From Megalobrama amblycephala (lineage: Eukaryota; Chordata; Actinopteri; Cypriniformes; Xenocyprididae), in NCBI RefSeq assembly GCF_018812025.1, contig NC_063049.1, forward strand, positions 9,987,537 through 10,051,536: 64,000 bases of DNA, written 5' to 3'. Made by a program: the position numbers and the translations under genes. The first letter of the stretch is position 1. Each line of letters opens with the position of its first letter. Positions 38,201-45,863 of this stretch are shown piece after piece. Under the pieces are notes generated by a model. That model ran no database searches, was not told the origin of the DNA, and saw only the letters and a program-made list of their open reading frames with translations.

Positions 38201-41200
38201 CTTCAATCTGTCTGACCTCATGTTCAGTATTGATCTGTTCACTGCCACCCTGAGTGATATAGAGATCTGTGTAGATGTTGTTCAGAAGTGTGGAGTCACC
38301 TTGCTTTGCAATTCCTTCAAACACACATTGATACTTCTTCTTCAGGTTAGATTTTAGCTGGTGATTGAAGAACAGCTCGTCTAAAACACAGGAACAACAA
38401 ACAGAGAGTTTTAGTCTTAATAACAGCTCTCCTAAATTTATGAGTGACAATCTGACAGAAGTCTCTTACCTTCTAGAGTATTAGCAGCTTCATCTTGCTT
38501 CATCTCTCTCAGGTAGTGTAGTGTGAGATCAAGAGCTGCTGATTTGATACGGCATCTATTCTCATTAAAGTCCTTCACAAAGTATTGAGTATTCTCTTTT
38601 TGCAAAATGTTCTTAAATTTTTCCATTTCATTCTTCAGAAATGTTATTATTTTGCCCTCAAGCGCCTACAAACAAACCAAGAAAATACAACAGAAAAACA
38701 AAATTGAACAAAATCCACATCCATATTTGGTTACAAATATTTTTTCAGTAATTAAAAAAAAATTGCAAAGAAACCAGTTAGAAGACAAACATGTTAATTA
38801 GCTGTCAATTTTAACATATAAAAAGTACACAAACACATTTTTCTTACATTTTGATTATTTTATGGGTTCTTAAAATTAAATATAAATGGTCAAAAGAATT
38901 CTACCAAGTATTTTTGCAAAAAACGTTGCTTAGTAATTTTTTTTTTATTTTTTATTAATATAAACATTTATGTAAATGTGTTTTCTTACCTGGAAGATCC
39001 ACAGGAGATTGTCTTTGAAATTCTTGTGGCTCCTGTGAGTCTGGAAGTCTGAATCTAAGGTCTCATATCGAAACCTGTTAGTGAATAAAATAAAATACTT
39101 AATTTTCAGAAAACATATTAGAGAAAATCGCTTGCAAACATTTCTTTAACAAAGAGAAAAAGAAAGTTTGAAGAAAATCTGTTTGTTCACACTGTTAAAG
39201 TGTAGGATTTGTTTAGCCCCTTATGCCCTGAAGGCATTTTAGAGTTGTTTTTTTCTAAATGCCAAAAATACACAAAAAAGTACACAAAAAGTAAAGACTC
39301 ATAACCTCAAAACTATAGGAGAGTCAAAAGGTAGGTAACATTTGATAGAACACTTTTTAAGGTTTGAGAAAAAGGTCAACTACAGTACAGATTGTCATAT
39401 GGTACAGTGAGAACAATTACTGTATTGGCAGAAAACTCTCTTCTACACAATACCTCATGACTGTGTCATACTTCATCACACCTTTTGATAAAACTGAATA
39501 GATACTATTACAAACATTATGGATTTTCTGTCAGTTATGTAATTTAGGTAATGTAAGTGTATTTTCTAATGTGGCATCTGTATCCTGTGTAACTTTAATT
39601 ATTTCCGCAACAAGGGTGATTTGAAACATGTATCTTGCATCATTTGCTATTGAATTAACTGATTGTTAAAAGTACTAAACTGAAAGAAGAACATACTGTT
39701 GTGTTTCGGCGATTAAACCAAATGTTCTCATTACATACCACAATGATCTTGTGTTTGAAACAGTGATTACGTAAAATGCTGTGAAAAAGCTGTGTGATCA
39801 GTTTGGAGTTTTGTACTAAGAGTTTTTGAAAATATACAATATACTTGTGAAAATAGTACCAAAGCAAATAAAAAAAACTGTAAATAATGATGTTCCATTT
39901 TCTACAATCAAAGAATGTTTCAAGTTACGAATGTGACATAAATGGCGCATACATATATATTATTTACATATGGGCTTCGTGTACAAAAAAACGCTCTCAA
40001 GTTTAGTCAAAGCCCAAAACAATTATCCTTGTTGTATTCTAATCCATGAGATATGACACATGACTATCTGAGCTTTTTTTACTGAGCTGTTTGATCTTTT
40101 TGACATATTGCAGTACATAGTACAAAAGTATTTATTTCATGAAAAAAAAAATTCTCTATATATTAGCAAATAACTCAGTACAGCTTAGGGGTTAATCAAG
40201 TTGGCTACATTCATTGTGATGACACCTACACTACATTGCCAAAAGTTTTGGGACGCCTGCCTTTACGTGCACATGCACTTTCATGACATCCTGTTCTTAA
40301 TCCATAGGGTTTAATATGGAGTTGGCCCACCCTTTGCAGATATAACAGCCTCAACTCTTCTGGGAAGGCTTTTTACAAGGTTTAGGAGTGTGTGGACTTG
40401 CACAGGTGGTAACCTATTCAAGCACCACGCTTGAATTCACTGAGCTCCTGAGAGCGACCCATTCTTTCACAAATGTTTGTAGAAGCAGTCTGCATTCCTA
40501 GGTGCTTGATTTATACACCTTGGCCATGGAAGTGATTGGAACACCTAAATTCAATGATTTGGAGGGGTTTCTCAATACTTTTGGCAATATAGTGTTTTTT
40601 GTGTTGATCAAAGCAGTAGTTTTGAGAAATATGATTAATTTTTTCGTAGCTATGGGGTTCCCCGAGGACGGTACACTCCATTTTAGAGGGACTACTCAGC
40701 ACTCGTTAAAGAGTTGATCAAAATGGTTGGATGCGGCTGAGTTTCTAAGTTTTAAAATGGTACCTTTTTGTGTTATGTTCAGTGGTTGCTTAGTAATTTT
40801 TTTCAAGTAAAAACGTACTCTTATTGTAATATTTTCTGTTTATAAGCAAAAAACATGTGGGGTGGTGAACAATAGTAAATTCTGCACTGACAACAGGTTT
40901 TTTAATATGTTGTGCAGCAGTTATATCAGCAGTTATATCAGCGCACCAAAATTAAATGGACATTACAGAAAAATTCATTTGCAGCAAATAATTTTAAATA
41001 ACTTTTTTGCTTATGATCTTAGCCTGCTTCATTACATTGTTATAGCACTGCTATGTATAAATTTGTATGTTTTTTTTAAACAATAAAGTTCCATGATGAA
41101 TTTTCACTGAAATATGTTCTAACAGTCGTGTGTGACCAATAATAAGAAACTCATGAAATACCTTTTGTTTGCTGATGGTGTTTCCTCACTGAAATCTGAC

Positions 41201-41781
41201 CCTTCTACTCTTGAATGGTCACTCTTCAAAGAGCTGGACACATGTGAGCCTGACCTTTCAGAACAGAGAGAGAAAAAATATTACAGAACAATATTATTTG
41301 AAAAGGTTTAATGCTGCAAATGGTAATTAAATGCAGTAGCTGTGCATTTATCCATCTATGACTATGAATATGTGGAAGAACATATTCATGCTGGGGGAAG
41401 TTAGAGAGTCAGACTGGTAACCCGAAGATTGCGGGTTTGATTCTCAATAGTGGCAGGAAATGATTGAGGTGCCCATGAGCAAGGCACCTTACCATCAATC
41501 GCTCCCCAGGTGCCACAGCAAAAACAAAATGACTGCCCACTGCTCCAGGTATGTGTGCACTAACTTGGATGGGTTAAATGCAGAGGACAAATTCTGAGTA
41601 TAGGTTAAGATACTTGGCCTTAACATCTTTCAATTTCATGTTTGGTTGCAAGATATATTTTCTATGGTGAATTCATGCCTCCTTGTGTAATTGTGTTACT
41701 AGAATGAAGCTAGATTGAGTTCCATAAAGAGGAAAGCAGACATTGTGTTCTGTGAATTATCTTTTTTAAGCTCATTTCTAT

Positions 41782-41827
<46 letters not shown>

Positions 41828-44800
41828 GTATAGAAACACAAAACATAAAATACCTTTGAGCAGCTGATGGCGTTTCCTCACTGAAATATGGTCCGTCATC
41901 TTTTGAACGGTCACTCTTCACAGACACAGAGCTGTCATGTGAAACTGATCTTACACTAATGACACAAAGAACAGAGAGAAAAACACTACAAGAGATACTT
42001 CAGTCTCATTTGAAGAGGTTTCATGTTTAGTTTAGCCCAATTTAAGACACACAAAAATTATTTTGTAATTATCAGTCTGAGACCTGAACAACTGGTCTGG
42101 CCTGCTACAATGGAATCATGGGTAGATTCCTCACCCTTCACAATTTCCACTTCCATTGCCGTAGCATGTTTCTATTGTAAACCTCAAATTCACACTCGAT
42201 GTAACTCCATATTGAAGCGATTTTACCAAGACTTCATAAATCAGCAGTCAGATAAATAGCACGTGAATTATTTGCTGCTCTAAACTTAGCAATAAATGCG
42301 TTGAAAATAATGCACTCTAAAGTAGGCTTTTATTAAGCAAATCAAGCAGTGAATTACACACTCACTGCTTTAAAACAGACATCTGTTGGACATAATTCAA
42401 GTTAAACACAATATGGCAGGCACACAAACACTTTGGGCCAGATTTACTAAACGAGGCAAATTAGCCTGAGAGCGCAATTCCACAAATGCGGAAGTGGAAG
42501 TTTTGCGTGTGATCTACTGCTGACGTGCAAATGAAGGAACACAGATGCAGTCAAATCATTTACATAATGACCAACACAATCTAACAAGAGCAGTGCAAAT
42601 TAGCGTTGGGTCGCAAATAAGAGCTGATGCTCATCAGGTGCAGGTGTAACGTTCCCAGCCAGTTCCGGACTCCAATTCCCATAATCCTCCCTGCCAGTCA
42701 CCTGCACACACTTCACACTAATCACCACACCCAGCTGCAGCACATTAACCGGACTATATAAGACTCTCATTCACAACACTTCATTGCGAGGTCTTGTTTT
42801 CTTATGTTACATTTCTGAGCGTTCATTCTTGTTTGTCTGCCTGTTCCTGATCCTGTCTGTTCCCCATCTATACTCTGCTGCCTGCCCTTTGGACCTTTTG
42901 GACTGTTTATTGTTTCCTGGTTTTGTGAATGATATCTGCCAGCCCTGACCCATTGCCTGTTCCTCAACTACGATTCTGCCTGCTCTCTGCCATACCTATT
43001 TGCCACTGTTCAATAAAGCTTGCAGATGGATCTTACCCTGAGTCCCGCCTCGTTACAGCGGGTCGACACATGCGCAACGTGTTACATGTAGTAATCTGAC
43101 AAACATGTACACATATATAATATCTTTTGACAAGCCCTGTTGGCCTACACACACACACATGGCTTGGCAAGCAATATGTTCAGATAACGTCTTCCTCTGG
43201 CATTCCAAAGATATTAATAACCACCCGTCTCTGTTCTCTGCGGTGTCTCCTCCTAGCAGCAACAATTGCAGCCATGTTGCAAAATGGGTTAAGGCATGCT
43301 TTTTTGGGCATTAAATAATGGCGCAAATACCAGTAAATTGACTAGCGCAAACATTAGTAAATCGAGTTGCATGATTCATTTAAATACTCTCCTCCCATAA
43401 ATTTTGCATATAAAATAAAAAACAACTCAGTCCATGCCTTTTCAGCACTAATTTTTTATAGCGTGTCTTTAGTAAATCCTGACAGTAGTTTTTTTTGTTT
43501 TGTTTTTTTTTTATCAAATGCTGCATCAAGCAGATCACCTTTATAAAACTGTCTGGAGTCAAGCAAGGCATCGGCATCGGCATCGGCATCTTCAACTAAC
43601 TTTTTTTTAAATTTTTATTAGGACCAGATTTCTCTCCAGTTGGTGTATGTTGTAAAATGCACTGAATGGGGCCATTCTTTGTACAGTGATTTTATTGTTC
43701 TTGATTTGACATGACACAGCTAGGATTGTTAAAGTCAGCATGAAATCAAAATCGACCCTATTTACTTTGTTAGTGCATATTACTAGTCTTGTGGTAAACA
43801 ATTAATCCGTGCAAGATAATACACAGAAAAAAACTGTTTGTCGCAGTAATCTTTAATCAAAATCTGAAAAGTTACTTCTGGTCTGGAATAGCGTTCCTTC
43901 TCTGATGTCAGTTTTATCGTCAGTTAGTTATTAGTCAGGTCAAGTAAAGTCACCTTTATTTATATAGCGCTTTTTACAATGTAGATTGTGTCAAAGCAGC
44001 TTTACATTGATAACTGGTACATTATTTTGGCTGCACAGCAGCTCTTAAAGAATAGTGTCAATGTAGTCTGCTATGAGCGAGAGACGAAGAGGAGGAGCAG
44101 TAAAATAAAACCCTGCCCTCTATTCAATATTCAATATTCACAACACTGGAGAAAAGACGTTTGCAACTTCCGGTTCATGCGGACTTTAAGTTCTTTGAAG
44201 GTCATCCTGGAGTTGTTGTCATAGCAACAGCTCAAACGTGCTCACATAGACAGGATTAGATTGTATAATTTTAAGTGACGCTGATACAGAATGTCTGTCC
44301 CACCACTGCTATTAAACCAGGAAAAATAATCAAAAATATAAATAATAATAATAATAATAATAAATAATAATCCATTTTAAAATAATTTTGAAATTAATTA
44401 AGATGTTGTGCAATCTACCAGACATGGCTGATTTTACTCATGAAATAATTTATTCATGAAATAATAATTATCTCATAATTTACACGTCATACAGTTGTGC
44501 ATTAATTTGAACAGTGACAGATTTTATGCAGGTAATTTTGATCCAGCGCAGGAGATGCAGATCACTTCTCAAATCTCAAAATGCATTTATGATGCAAAAT
44601 TAATTTTAACAGTCAGTTATGTAAGGAATTAAGGAACTTTAATTAATGCTGTCATTTATAGTAATTTTTTTATATATAATTTTCATTAATCTTAATTATA
44701 ACAAGTGTTAATGCCAAATAACGCCAAGTATCTTCATTATGCCAAATAACTGTAATTATAGAAACCTAATGTAGATATTTTAATCAAATCCACAAATTCA

Positions 44801-45603
44801 CTTGAAAAACCAAATTAGGCATAGATCAGGTATCACGATTAGAAGATCTGGCATCTGTCAAATCATCTCAGATCTATTAAGCAAGGTATGAAGACTGGAG
44901 CCCAGGTAAGCAGTAGATATTATCTGCCGAAATACAGATTCGTCACGTGACAACTTCTTATGCAAATAACACTGAGGGAGCGTTAGTAAGTTTGATCTGA
45001 TTTATTAATTTAGTATCTGAATATAACTGAATGGTGTGCAGTAAATGAGAGGCTGAAAAACAGATTAAAACCTTTTAAATTTCTTTTAAAAATATCCACT
45101 GATATAGACTGTTATTATTAATCTTTGATTTTTTTTAATCAATGTTCATATACCTAGTAGCCATTAAGTTTTTCATCATCGTCCCAAAACATCAACGATC
45201 ATGATAGAAGCTCTGTACAAGTCAGTTACTAACTGTGACATTGTCTATAAAGCCCTGTTTAACATGTACATTTTGATTTGTTTAAAGTAACTGAAATTTC
45301 CTCATTATTTACATTTACCATCTACTAAATGTGTACCTTTATACCATAATGCAACACTCCTTAATATGGGACTGTAAAGGACTTCTCTGCTAAATGTAAA
45401 TTAAATAAGAATCCAGAGACTATCTAAAAACATTTCTAGGAAGTTCTAAATGGTTTTGCTCATCATTTGACATGGCTATGGTGAGAGAAAACACTCCTTG
45501 TTGAAAAGGCTTTTCTCTTTACAGTATAAACCTGAAACTTCAGTAGATTAAAATGATTCTGTGAAAACAGACAGACTTACCTCTGTTTCTCTGAGAGACT
45601 CAT
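67..45603 (-). CDS. NLRC3-like FISNA-NACHT-LRR receptor, 3' end outside window
   Basis: Fish-type NLR (NACHT, LRR) protein, a cytosolic innate-immune sensor or regulator. Ten exons in transcript order: 45603-45581, 41949-41854, 41254-41162, 39074-38990, 38665-38470, 38380-36565, 36406-36236, 23715-23542, 19178-19008, 240-67. All introns are GT-AG and phases match throughout (2999 nt, about 1000 codons, no stop). Residues 1-99 are a start exon plus two Ser-rich repeat exons and the first FISNA piece. FISNA runs to about 236. NACHT has Walker A GVAGIGKS near 258-266 and Walker [10 protein letters not shown] near 331-339. A winged-helix motif (VHLSIQEF) is near 578-585, and LRRs follow from about 770. 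No PYD or CARD is visible. Further LRR or B30.2 exons are expected left of position 1, by family knowledge. It is one of a large teleost family, so the exact orthologue cannot be named. The gene looks intact. Confidence 0.9.
407..1860 (-). mobile_element. LTR-like repeat, copy 1 (related to 29.59-29.90 kb)
   Basis: 407-715 is the reverse complement of 29.59-29.90 kb (shared GACCCAACGGGGAATTAA, CAGAACTAATCATATATG and TTTATGGATGAAATATGAAT blocks). Both copies end in CGCTACA. Similarity is patchy further on (AGATGATCAAA..AGAGCCAGCA, 870-920). Probably the U5 side of a long LTR, so the outer boundary is uncertain. It contains a (TG)n tract at 1585-1620. Confidence 0.5.
1861..2616. other. Intronic stretch with simple repeats
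   Basis: Holds a (TTTG)n tract at 2060-2099, a T-tract at 2204-2228 and (CA)n at 2245-2264. 2515-2580 carries a CTGTTCCAAATTATTATGCA motif that I associate with a dispersed fish repeat. No gene seen. Confidence 0.6.
5118..5890. mobile_element. TTAA-flanked foldback element
   Basis: Almost entirely palindromic: arms starting AAGGGTTATTTCACCCAAAA pair with TTTTGGGTGAACTAATCCTT, and pairing continues inward through the CTCGTCGCTTTATAATATTA blocks to the centre near 5500. Bounded by TTAA on both sides (5114-5117, 5891-5894). A very common cyprinid repeat type. It offers no coding capacity. Confidence 0.85.
7123..8178. mobile_element. Harbinger-like MITE nested in hAT
   Basis: TIR (G)GCCATCCTTAAAAATATT at both ends (7123, 8178), flanked by TTA on each side (7120-7122, 8179-8181). 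Subterminal ACCGACCA motifs occur at both ends. Includes a T-tract at 8077-8108. The ORF at 7395-7718 within it has no recognisable domain. Confidence 0.75.
8179..8445 (-). pseudogene. THAP-like zinc-finger exon inside hAT
   Basis: Minus-strand ORF from the ATG at 8445: [20 protein letters not shown].. with C-x3-C, then W..C..H, CPC and PYGLHRVP.., ending in a W-containing helix (QKWMKHI). The Cys/His spacing recalls atypical THAP DNA-binding domains of transposase-derived fish proteins. It stops about 10 codons after the last recognisable feature, where the 7123-8178 element has inserted. No downstream transposase exons were found, so this is a fragment. Confidence 0.5.
8787..8988. mobile_element. 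Palindromic hairpin MITE (GCTGGT type)
   Basis: TIR CTGTTGAAAAAACGAGCAT at both ends. The interior is a near-perfect hairpin of iterated GCTGGT/ACCAGC with its centre near 8888. A recurrent cyprinid MITE type. Confidence 0.85.
9010..9044. repeat. (TTTA)n microsatellite
   Basis: About nine TTTA units inside the 5902-9257 hAT. Confidence 0.95.
10508..11827. mobile_element. TTAA transposon A (non-autonomous)
   Basis: TIR AGGGTCATGAAACCCC at both ends, bounded by TTAA at 10504-10507 and 11828-11831. 1.3 kb, with no coding potential recognised. The target size fits Kolobok or piggyBac superfamilies. Confidence 0.8.
11832..12383. mobile_element. TTAA transposon B (non-autonomous)
   Basis: TIR AGGGGCTCTATGTA(G/A)GA at both ends, bounded by the TTAA shared with element A (11828) and the TTAA shared with element C (12384-12387). 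Confidence 0.8.
12388..12722. mobile_element. TTAA transposon C (MITE)
   Basis: Arms start AGGATTAGTCCACTTTTAAA and end with the complement (TTTAAAAGTGGACTAATCGT) before TTAA at 12723-12726. A partial relative lies at 14335-14580. Confidence 0.8.
14008..14316 (-). pseudogene. Gag-like remnant of a retroelement
   Basis: Minus strand from ATG 14316: [20 protein letters not shown], an in-frame TGA at 14239-14241, then in the same frame ..[16 protein letters not shown].. and [20 protein letters not shown]. The PFL.DLH.E..K.W pattern is, from memory, that of the ORF1 protein of fish DIRS-like elements. It ends in unrelated sequence and is not functional. Confidence 0.5.
14335..15087. other. Partial MITE, duplicated segment and unannotated flank
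   Basis: 14335-14580 resembles element C (12388-12722) but lacks its termini. A segment of about 37 bp, ATCTTCATTCTCGTCAGCCA onward, occurs at 14297-14333 and again at 14677-14713. 14760-15087 shows nothing recognisable. Confidence 0.6.
15088..15434 (+). mobile_element. Solo LTR
   Basis: TGTGGCGAGG...TTTGTTACA, 347 bp, with TATA (GTATATAATG, about 15215) and polyadenylation signal (AATAAA, about 15369). Flanks ATTAC and ATTAG are a near 5-bp duplication. No internal retroelement is adjacent. Confidence 0.75.
15435..17100. other. AT-rich intron, nothing recognised
   Basis: No ORF, TIR or repeat family identified. It belongs to the 18.8-kb intron between NLR exons 9 and 10. Confidence 0.6.
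17100..17960 (-). mobile_element. LTR-like repeat with (CA)n
   Basis: On the minus strand it shows a CCAAT-like CATTGG near 17893, TTAAAACT downstream, a GC-richer leader (17380-17720), and AATAAATC near 17162. This suggests an LTR with long R-U5. Termini were not defined. (CA)n occupies 17204-17254. Confidence 0.35.
17961..19007. other. Intronic, nothing firm
   Basis: Contains a short GC-richer patch (18300-18360, GAGTCACGAGTGACCGGGTC) but no gene or bounded element that I can define. Confidence 0.5.
19008..19178 (-). CDS. NLR exon 9, FLGPAA-type LRR exon
   Basis: A 171-nt phase 2-2 exon ([19 protein letters not shown].. [19 protein letters not shown].. CQLNTL). The FLGPAA(D/E)EAC start is a recurring unit in fish NLRC3/NLRP12-like proteins. 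The donor AT|GTGAGT keeps the phase. Confidence 0.88.
19396..20185. mobile_element. hAT-type MITE with perfect 8-bp target duplication
   Basis: TIR TAGGGGTGTAACGAT at both ends, flanked by CACAGAAC at 19388-19395 and 20186-20193. Non-autonomous at 790 bp, with subterminal ACGATAC-rich repeats. Confidence 0.9.
19671..19799. mobile_element. Small MITE nested in the 19396-20185 hAT
   Basis: TIR GGGGCCGTTCACATATTGCG at 19671 and its complement ending 19799; 129 bp. Confidence 0.75.
20194..21750. other. Intronic, no gene seen
   Basis: Its start continues the sequence split by the hAT (GTTCACACAGAACGCACC), itself like a MITE left end, but I found no matching right end. The rest is AT-rich without recognisable content. 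Confidence 0.5.
21751..22970 (+). other. Promoter/exon-like cluster of unknown origin
   Basis: A YY1-like AAAATGGCGGAA at 21760 and a GC-rich start are followed by possible splice donors at 21988 (CTG|GTAAGT) and 22759 (CAG|GTAAAG), and by an acceptor-like CACTCAG near 22704. No protein family recognised. Could be a lncRNA or a transposon-derived transcription unit. Confidence 0.25.
23542..23715 (-). CDS. NLR exon 8, LRR pair
   Basis: A 174-nt phase 2-2 exon ([18 protein letters not shown].. [20 protein letters not shown].. YQLKTLR). It is separated from exon 7 by a 12.5-kb intron filled with transposons. Splice sites are canonical. Confidence 0.9.
24074..25015. mobile_element. DNA transposon with ACAGTTTTTCT..AATTGTTTACACAC termini
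   Basis: Left TTACAGTTTTTCTCAATTG and right CAATTAAGAAAAACTGTAA are inverted; 942 bp. The interior has TATA-like CATAAAAGG (about 24390) and an ATG reading [12 protein letters not shown] before decay. Related termini occur at 30559-31922. Confidence 0.75.
25500..25822. mobile_element. MITE with AAGTTGGTTTTATATTCGCAC arms
   Basis: About 60-bp inverted arms at 25500-25560 and 25760-25822 share GTAAAGTTGGTTTTATATTC; no coding content. Confidence 0.65.
25849..27555. mobile_element. TTAA transposon, GGTGCCC family, long copy
   Basis: Left TTAAAGGTGCCCAAGAATG, right CTAGGGCACCTTTAA, TTAA at 25845 and 27556. Colinear with the shorter copy at 56645-57551, but with about 735 extra bases at roughly 26124-26861. 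Contains no intact transposase. Confidence 0.75.
27748..27985 (-). mobile_element. Truncated LTR, minus-strand copy
   Basis: Reverse complement of 29911-30150 (GGTTATAGTCATGTGGTTTT start, ACGTGACGTCACGTGACGTC block). Lacks the last 90 bp. Confidence 0.8.
27986..29589. other. Mixed repeat-derived intron
   Basis: 28190-28215 has ACCGAACCGTACCG motifs seen in hAT subtermini (also near 25045 and 30250). 28800-29589 continues leftward from the repeat at 29590-29901 and may be the U3/R part of the same LTR (CCAAT-like ATTGG at about 29020). (CA)n-like tract at about 28585-28625. No gene. Confidence 0.45.
29590..29901 (+). mobile_element. LTR-like repeat, copy 2 (related to 407-715)
   Basis: Matches 407-715 in inverse orientation and ends in CGCTACA. 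It directly abuts the LTR that starts at 29911. Confidence 0.6.
29911..30243 (+). mobile_element. Solo LTR, complete copy
   Basis: TGGTTATAGTCATG...CCCTGTTACA, 333 bp, with TATA-like GTATTTATAACC (about 30015), a palindromic ACGTGACGTCACGTGACGTC (30101-30120) that contains CRE-like TGACGTCA, CCTGTT repeats, and ATTAAA before the end. Confidence 0.65.
30244..30304. mobile_element. hAT right terminus (fragment)
   Basis: CCGTGAGCC...TTGCACCCCTA reads as the right end of a hAT with TIR TAGGGGTGCAATGG. The matching left end was not found, although similar subterminal motifs occur near 25045. Confidence 0.45.
31141..31358 (+). mobile_element. Retroposon 3' end (..AAATAAAGGTGACTTGACTT), copy 1
   Basis: Ends GAAATAAAGGTGACTTGACT, shared with 34152-34263 (+) and about 43938-44062 (-). 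A LINE/SINE-type tail is inferred. Interrupted by the TAGAC repeat. Confidence 0.6.
31265..31314. repeat. (TAGAC)n pentanucleotide repeat
   Basis: About ten CTAGA/TAGAC units with one imperfect unit (ACTATACTAG). Confidence 0.95.
33081..33399 (+). mobile_element. Solo LTR nested in hAT
   Basis: TGTGACGAGCAGGG...AACTGTTACA with TATA-like CATAAAAGG (about 33202), AATTAAAG (about 33334) and a GC-rich core. A typical fish Gypsy-type LTR layout, from memory. A clean target duplication was not seen. Confidence 0.7.
33994..34661. mobile_element. hAT-type element, third level of nesting
   Basis: TIR CAGTGTTGCCAGA at both ends; perfect 8-bp duplication GGCTGAGC at 33986-33993 and 34662-34669. Subterminal ATTATCGTAC repeats. 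Carries a retroposon tail at 34152-34263. Confidence 0.9.
34152..34263 (+). mobile_element. Retroposon 3' end, copy 2
   Basis: Shares GCTGTACAGCCAAAAT and TATAAATAAAGGTGACTTGA with the 31141 copy. Confidence 0.6.
36236..36406 (-). CDS. NLR exon 7, LRR pair
   Basis: A 171-nt phase 2-2 exon encoding [19 protein letters not shown].. [19 protein letters not shown].. KLEILR. One exon of about 57 residues carrying two LRRs is the standard RI-like LRR unit of these genes. Confidence 0.92.
36565..38380 (-). CDS. NLR exon 6, large NACHT / winged-helix exon
   Basis: A single 1816-nt exon of about 605 codons, open throughout. It starts with [20 protein letters not shown] (end of FISNA). Then come Walker A (GIGKS, Ser where GKT is commoner in the family), IFPLPFREM, Walker [19 protein letters not shown], a [15 protein letters not shown] segment, the winged-helix motif [16 protein letters not shown], and a helical HD2-like end ([20 protein letters not shown]). 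NACHT modules bind ATP and drive oligomerisation, by family knowledge. It ends in GCTCT|GTAAGT; without splicing a TAA follows at once. Confidence 0.95.
38470..38665 (-). CDS. NLR exon 5, FISNA N-terminal helices
   Basis: A 196-nt exon ([20 protein letters not shown]... [17 protein letters not shown]), a helical stretch preceding the NACHT in teleost NLRs. It is separated from the NACHT exon by an 89-bp intron and ends in phase 1. Confidence 0.88.
38990..39074 (-). CDS. NLR exon 4, start of FISNA-associated region
   Basis: An 85-nt exon, entering in phase 2 and ending in phase 0, reading [25 protein letters not shown]. This conserved link joins the Ser-rich repeats to FISNA in this family. 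The donor GTAAG and acceptor CAG are clear. Confidence 0.85.
39216..40191. mobile_element. Possible TTAA transposon in NLR intron
   Basis: Left TTTA|GCCCCTTATG and right CTTAGGGG|TTAA look like short degenerate TIRs with a TTAA target, as in piggyBac-like elements. The interior is AT-rich and non-coding. The TIRs are short, so this is tentative. Confidence 0.35.
40228..40595. mobile_element. MITE with ACACTA(C/T)ATTGCCAAAAG termini
   Basis: TIR ACACTACATTGCCAAAAG at 40228 and its complement (CTTTTGGCAATATAGTGT) ending 40595. A widespread fish MITE type. Confidence 0.8.
41162..41254 (-). CDS. NLR exon 3, Ser-rich N-terminal repeat
   Basis: A 93-nt phase 2-2 exon ([25 protein letters not shown]), the tandem duplicate of exon 2 some 600 bp away. 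Being symmetric, either exon could be skipped without a frame change. Confidence 0.85.
41393..41635 (+). mobile_element. tRNA-derived SINE
   Basis: A-box-like TTAGAGAGTCAGACTGG and B-box-like GGGTTTGATTC about 40 bp later, followed by the fish SINE body (TGAGCAAGGCACCTTACC, TGACTGCCCACTGCTCC, GGGTTAAATGCAGAGGACAA). Lies between NLR exons 2 and 3. Confidence 0.8.
41786..41821. repeat. (TA)n microsatellite next to NLR exon 2
   Basis: About 18 TA units starting roughly 30 bp past the exon 2 donor. Confidence 0.95.
41854..41949 (-). CDS. NLR exon 2, Ser-rich N-terminal repeat
   Basis: A 96-nt phase 2-2 exon reading [29 protein letters not shown]. It is a duplicate of the next exon (shared S-V-S-x-KSDxS and FSEETPSA). 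Such repeated phase-symmetric exons precede FISNA in many teleost NLRs, and their function is unknown. Confidence 0.85.
42439..43481. mobile_element. TIR transposon with CAG(G)ATTTACTAAA ends
   Basis: Left CAGATTTACTAAACGAGGC, right GTCTTTAGTAAATCCTG. No target duplication seen. Holds the solo LTR at 42645. Confidence 0.5.
42645..43057 (+). mobile_element. Solo LTR in NLR intron 1
   Basis: TGTAACGTTCCC...GCCTCGTTACA, 413 bp, TATA (CTATATAAGA, about 42754), AATAAAGC (about 43013), and a near 5-bp duplication (GCAGG / GCGGG). Confidence 0.8.
43568..43591. repeat. (GGCATC)4 minisatellite
   Basis: Four perfect GCATCG units. Confidence 0.9.
43938..44062 (-). mobile_element. Retroposon 3' end, copy 3
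   Basis: AAGTCACCTTTATTTATATA at its start is the complement of the tail at 31340 and 34240; continues CAAAGCAGCTTTACA. Confidence 0.65.
44063..45570. other. AT-rich NLR intron 1, nothing recognised
   Basis: (TAA)n at 44340-44370; otherwise no bounded element or gene. Confidence 0.55.
45581..45603 (-). CDS. NLR exon 1 (start codon)
   Basis: Encodes MSLSEKQ plus two bases of an Arg codon, then GTAAGT. This short opening, followed by a phase-2 intron, is typical of fish NLRC3-like genes. It is the only start that joins in phase to the Ser-rich exons. The upstream flank (45604-45860) shows no long ORF and is presumed 5' UTR and promoter. A transposon begins about 260 bp upstream. Confidence 0.75.
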
Positions 45604-45863
45604 CTTAGAGAGAGAGTCCTTTCCTCGCTCTTCTGACAAACTGCAGCTAAACTGCCATTGAAAACAGATCAGCACTGGATCTTTGTGTCGCTGAAGACAA
45701 TCAGATGCTCATCATGACCTGGACATGACAATTTTTCACTGAGATGAATATGATAGTTCAGAGGGAGAAATGATATTGTTACCAAATGGTGTCTGAATGA
45801 GATTAGACACTGTGCTAAAACATTGAGAAAAAAAAAAAAAACACTCTTATGTAGTTTTATATA

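Noticed and set aside
41393..41470. Possible tRNA gene
   Set aside because: A- and B-box matches are degenerate and continuous with a SINE body; no cloverleaf with a paired acceptor stem.
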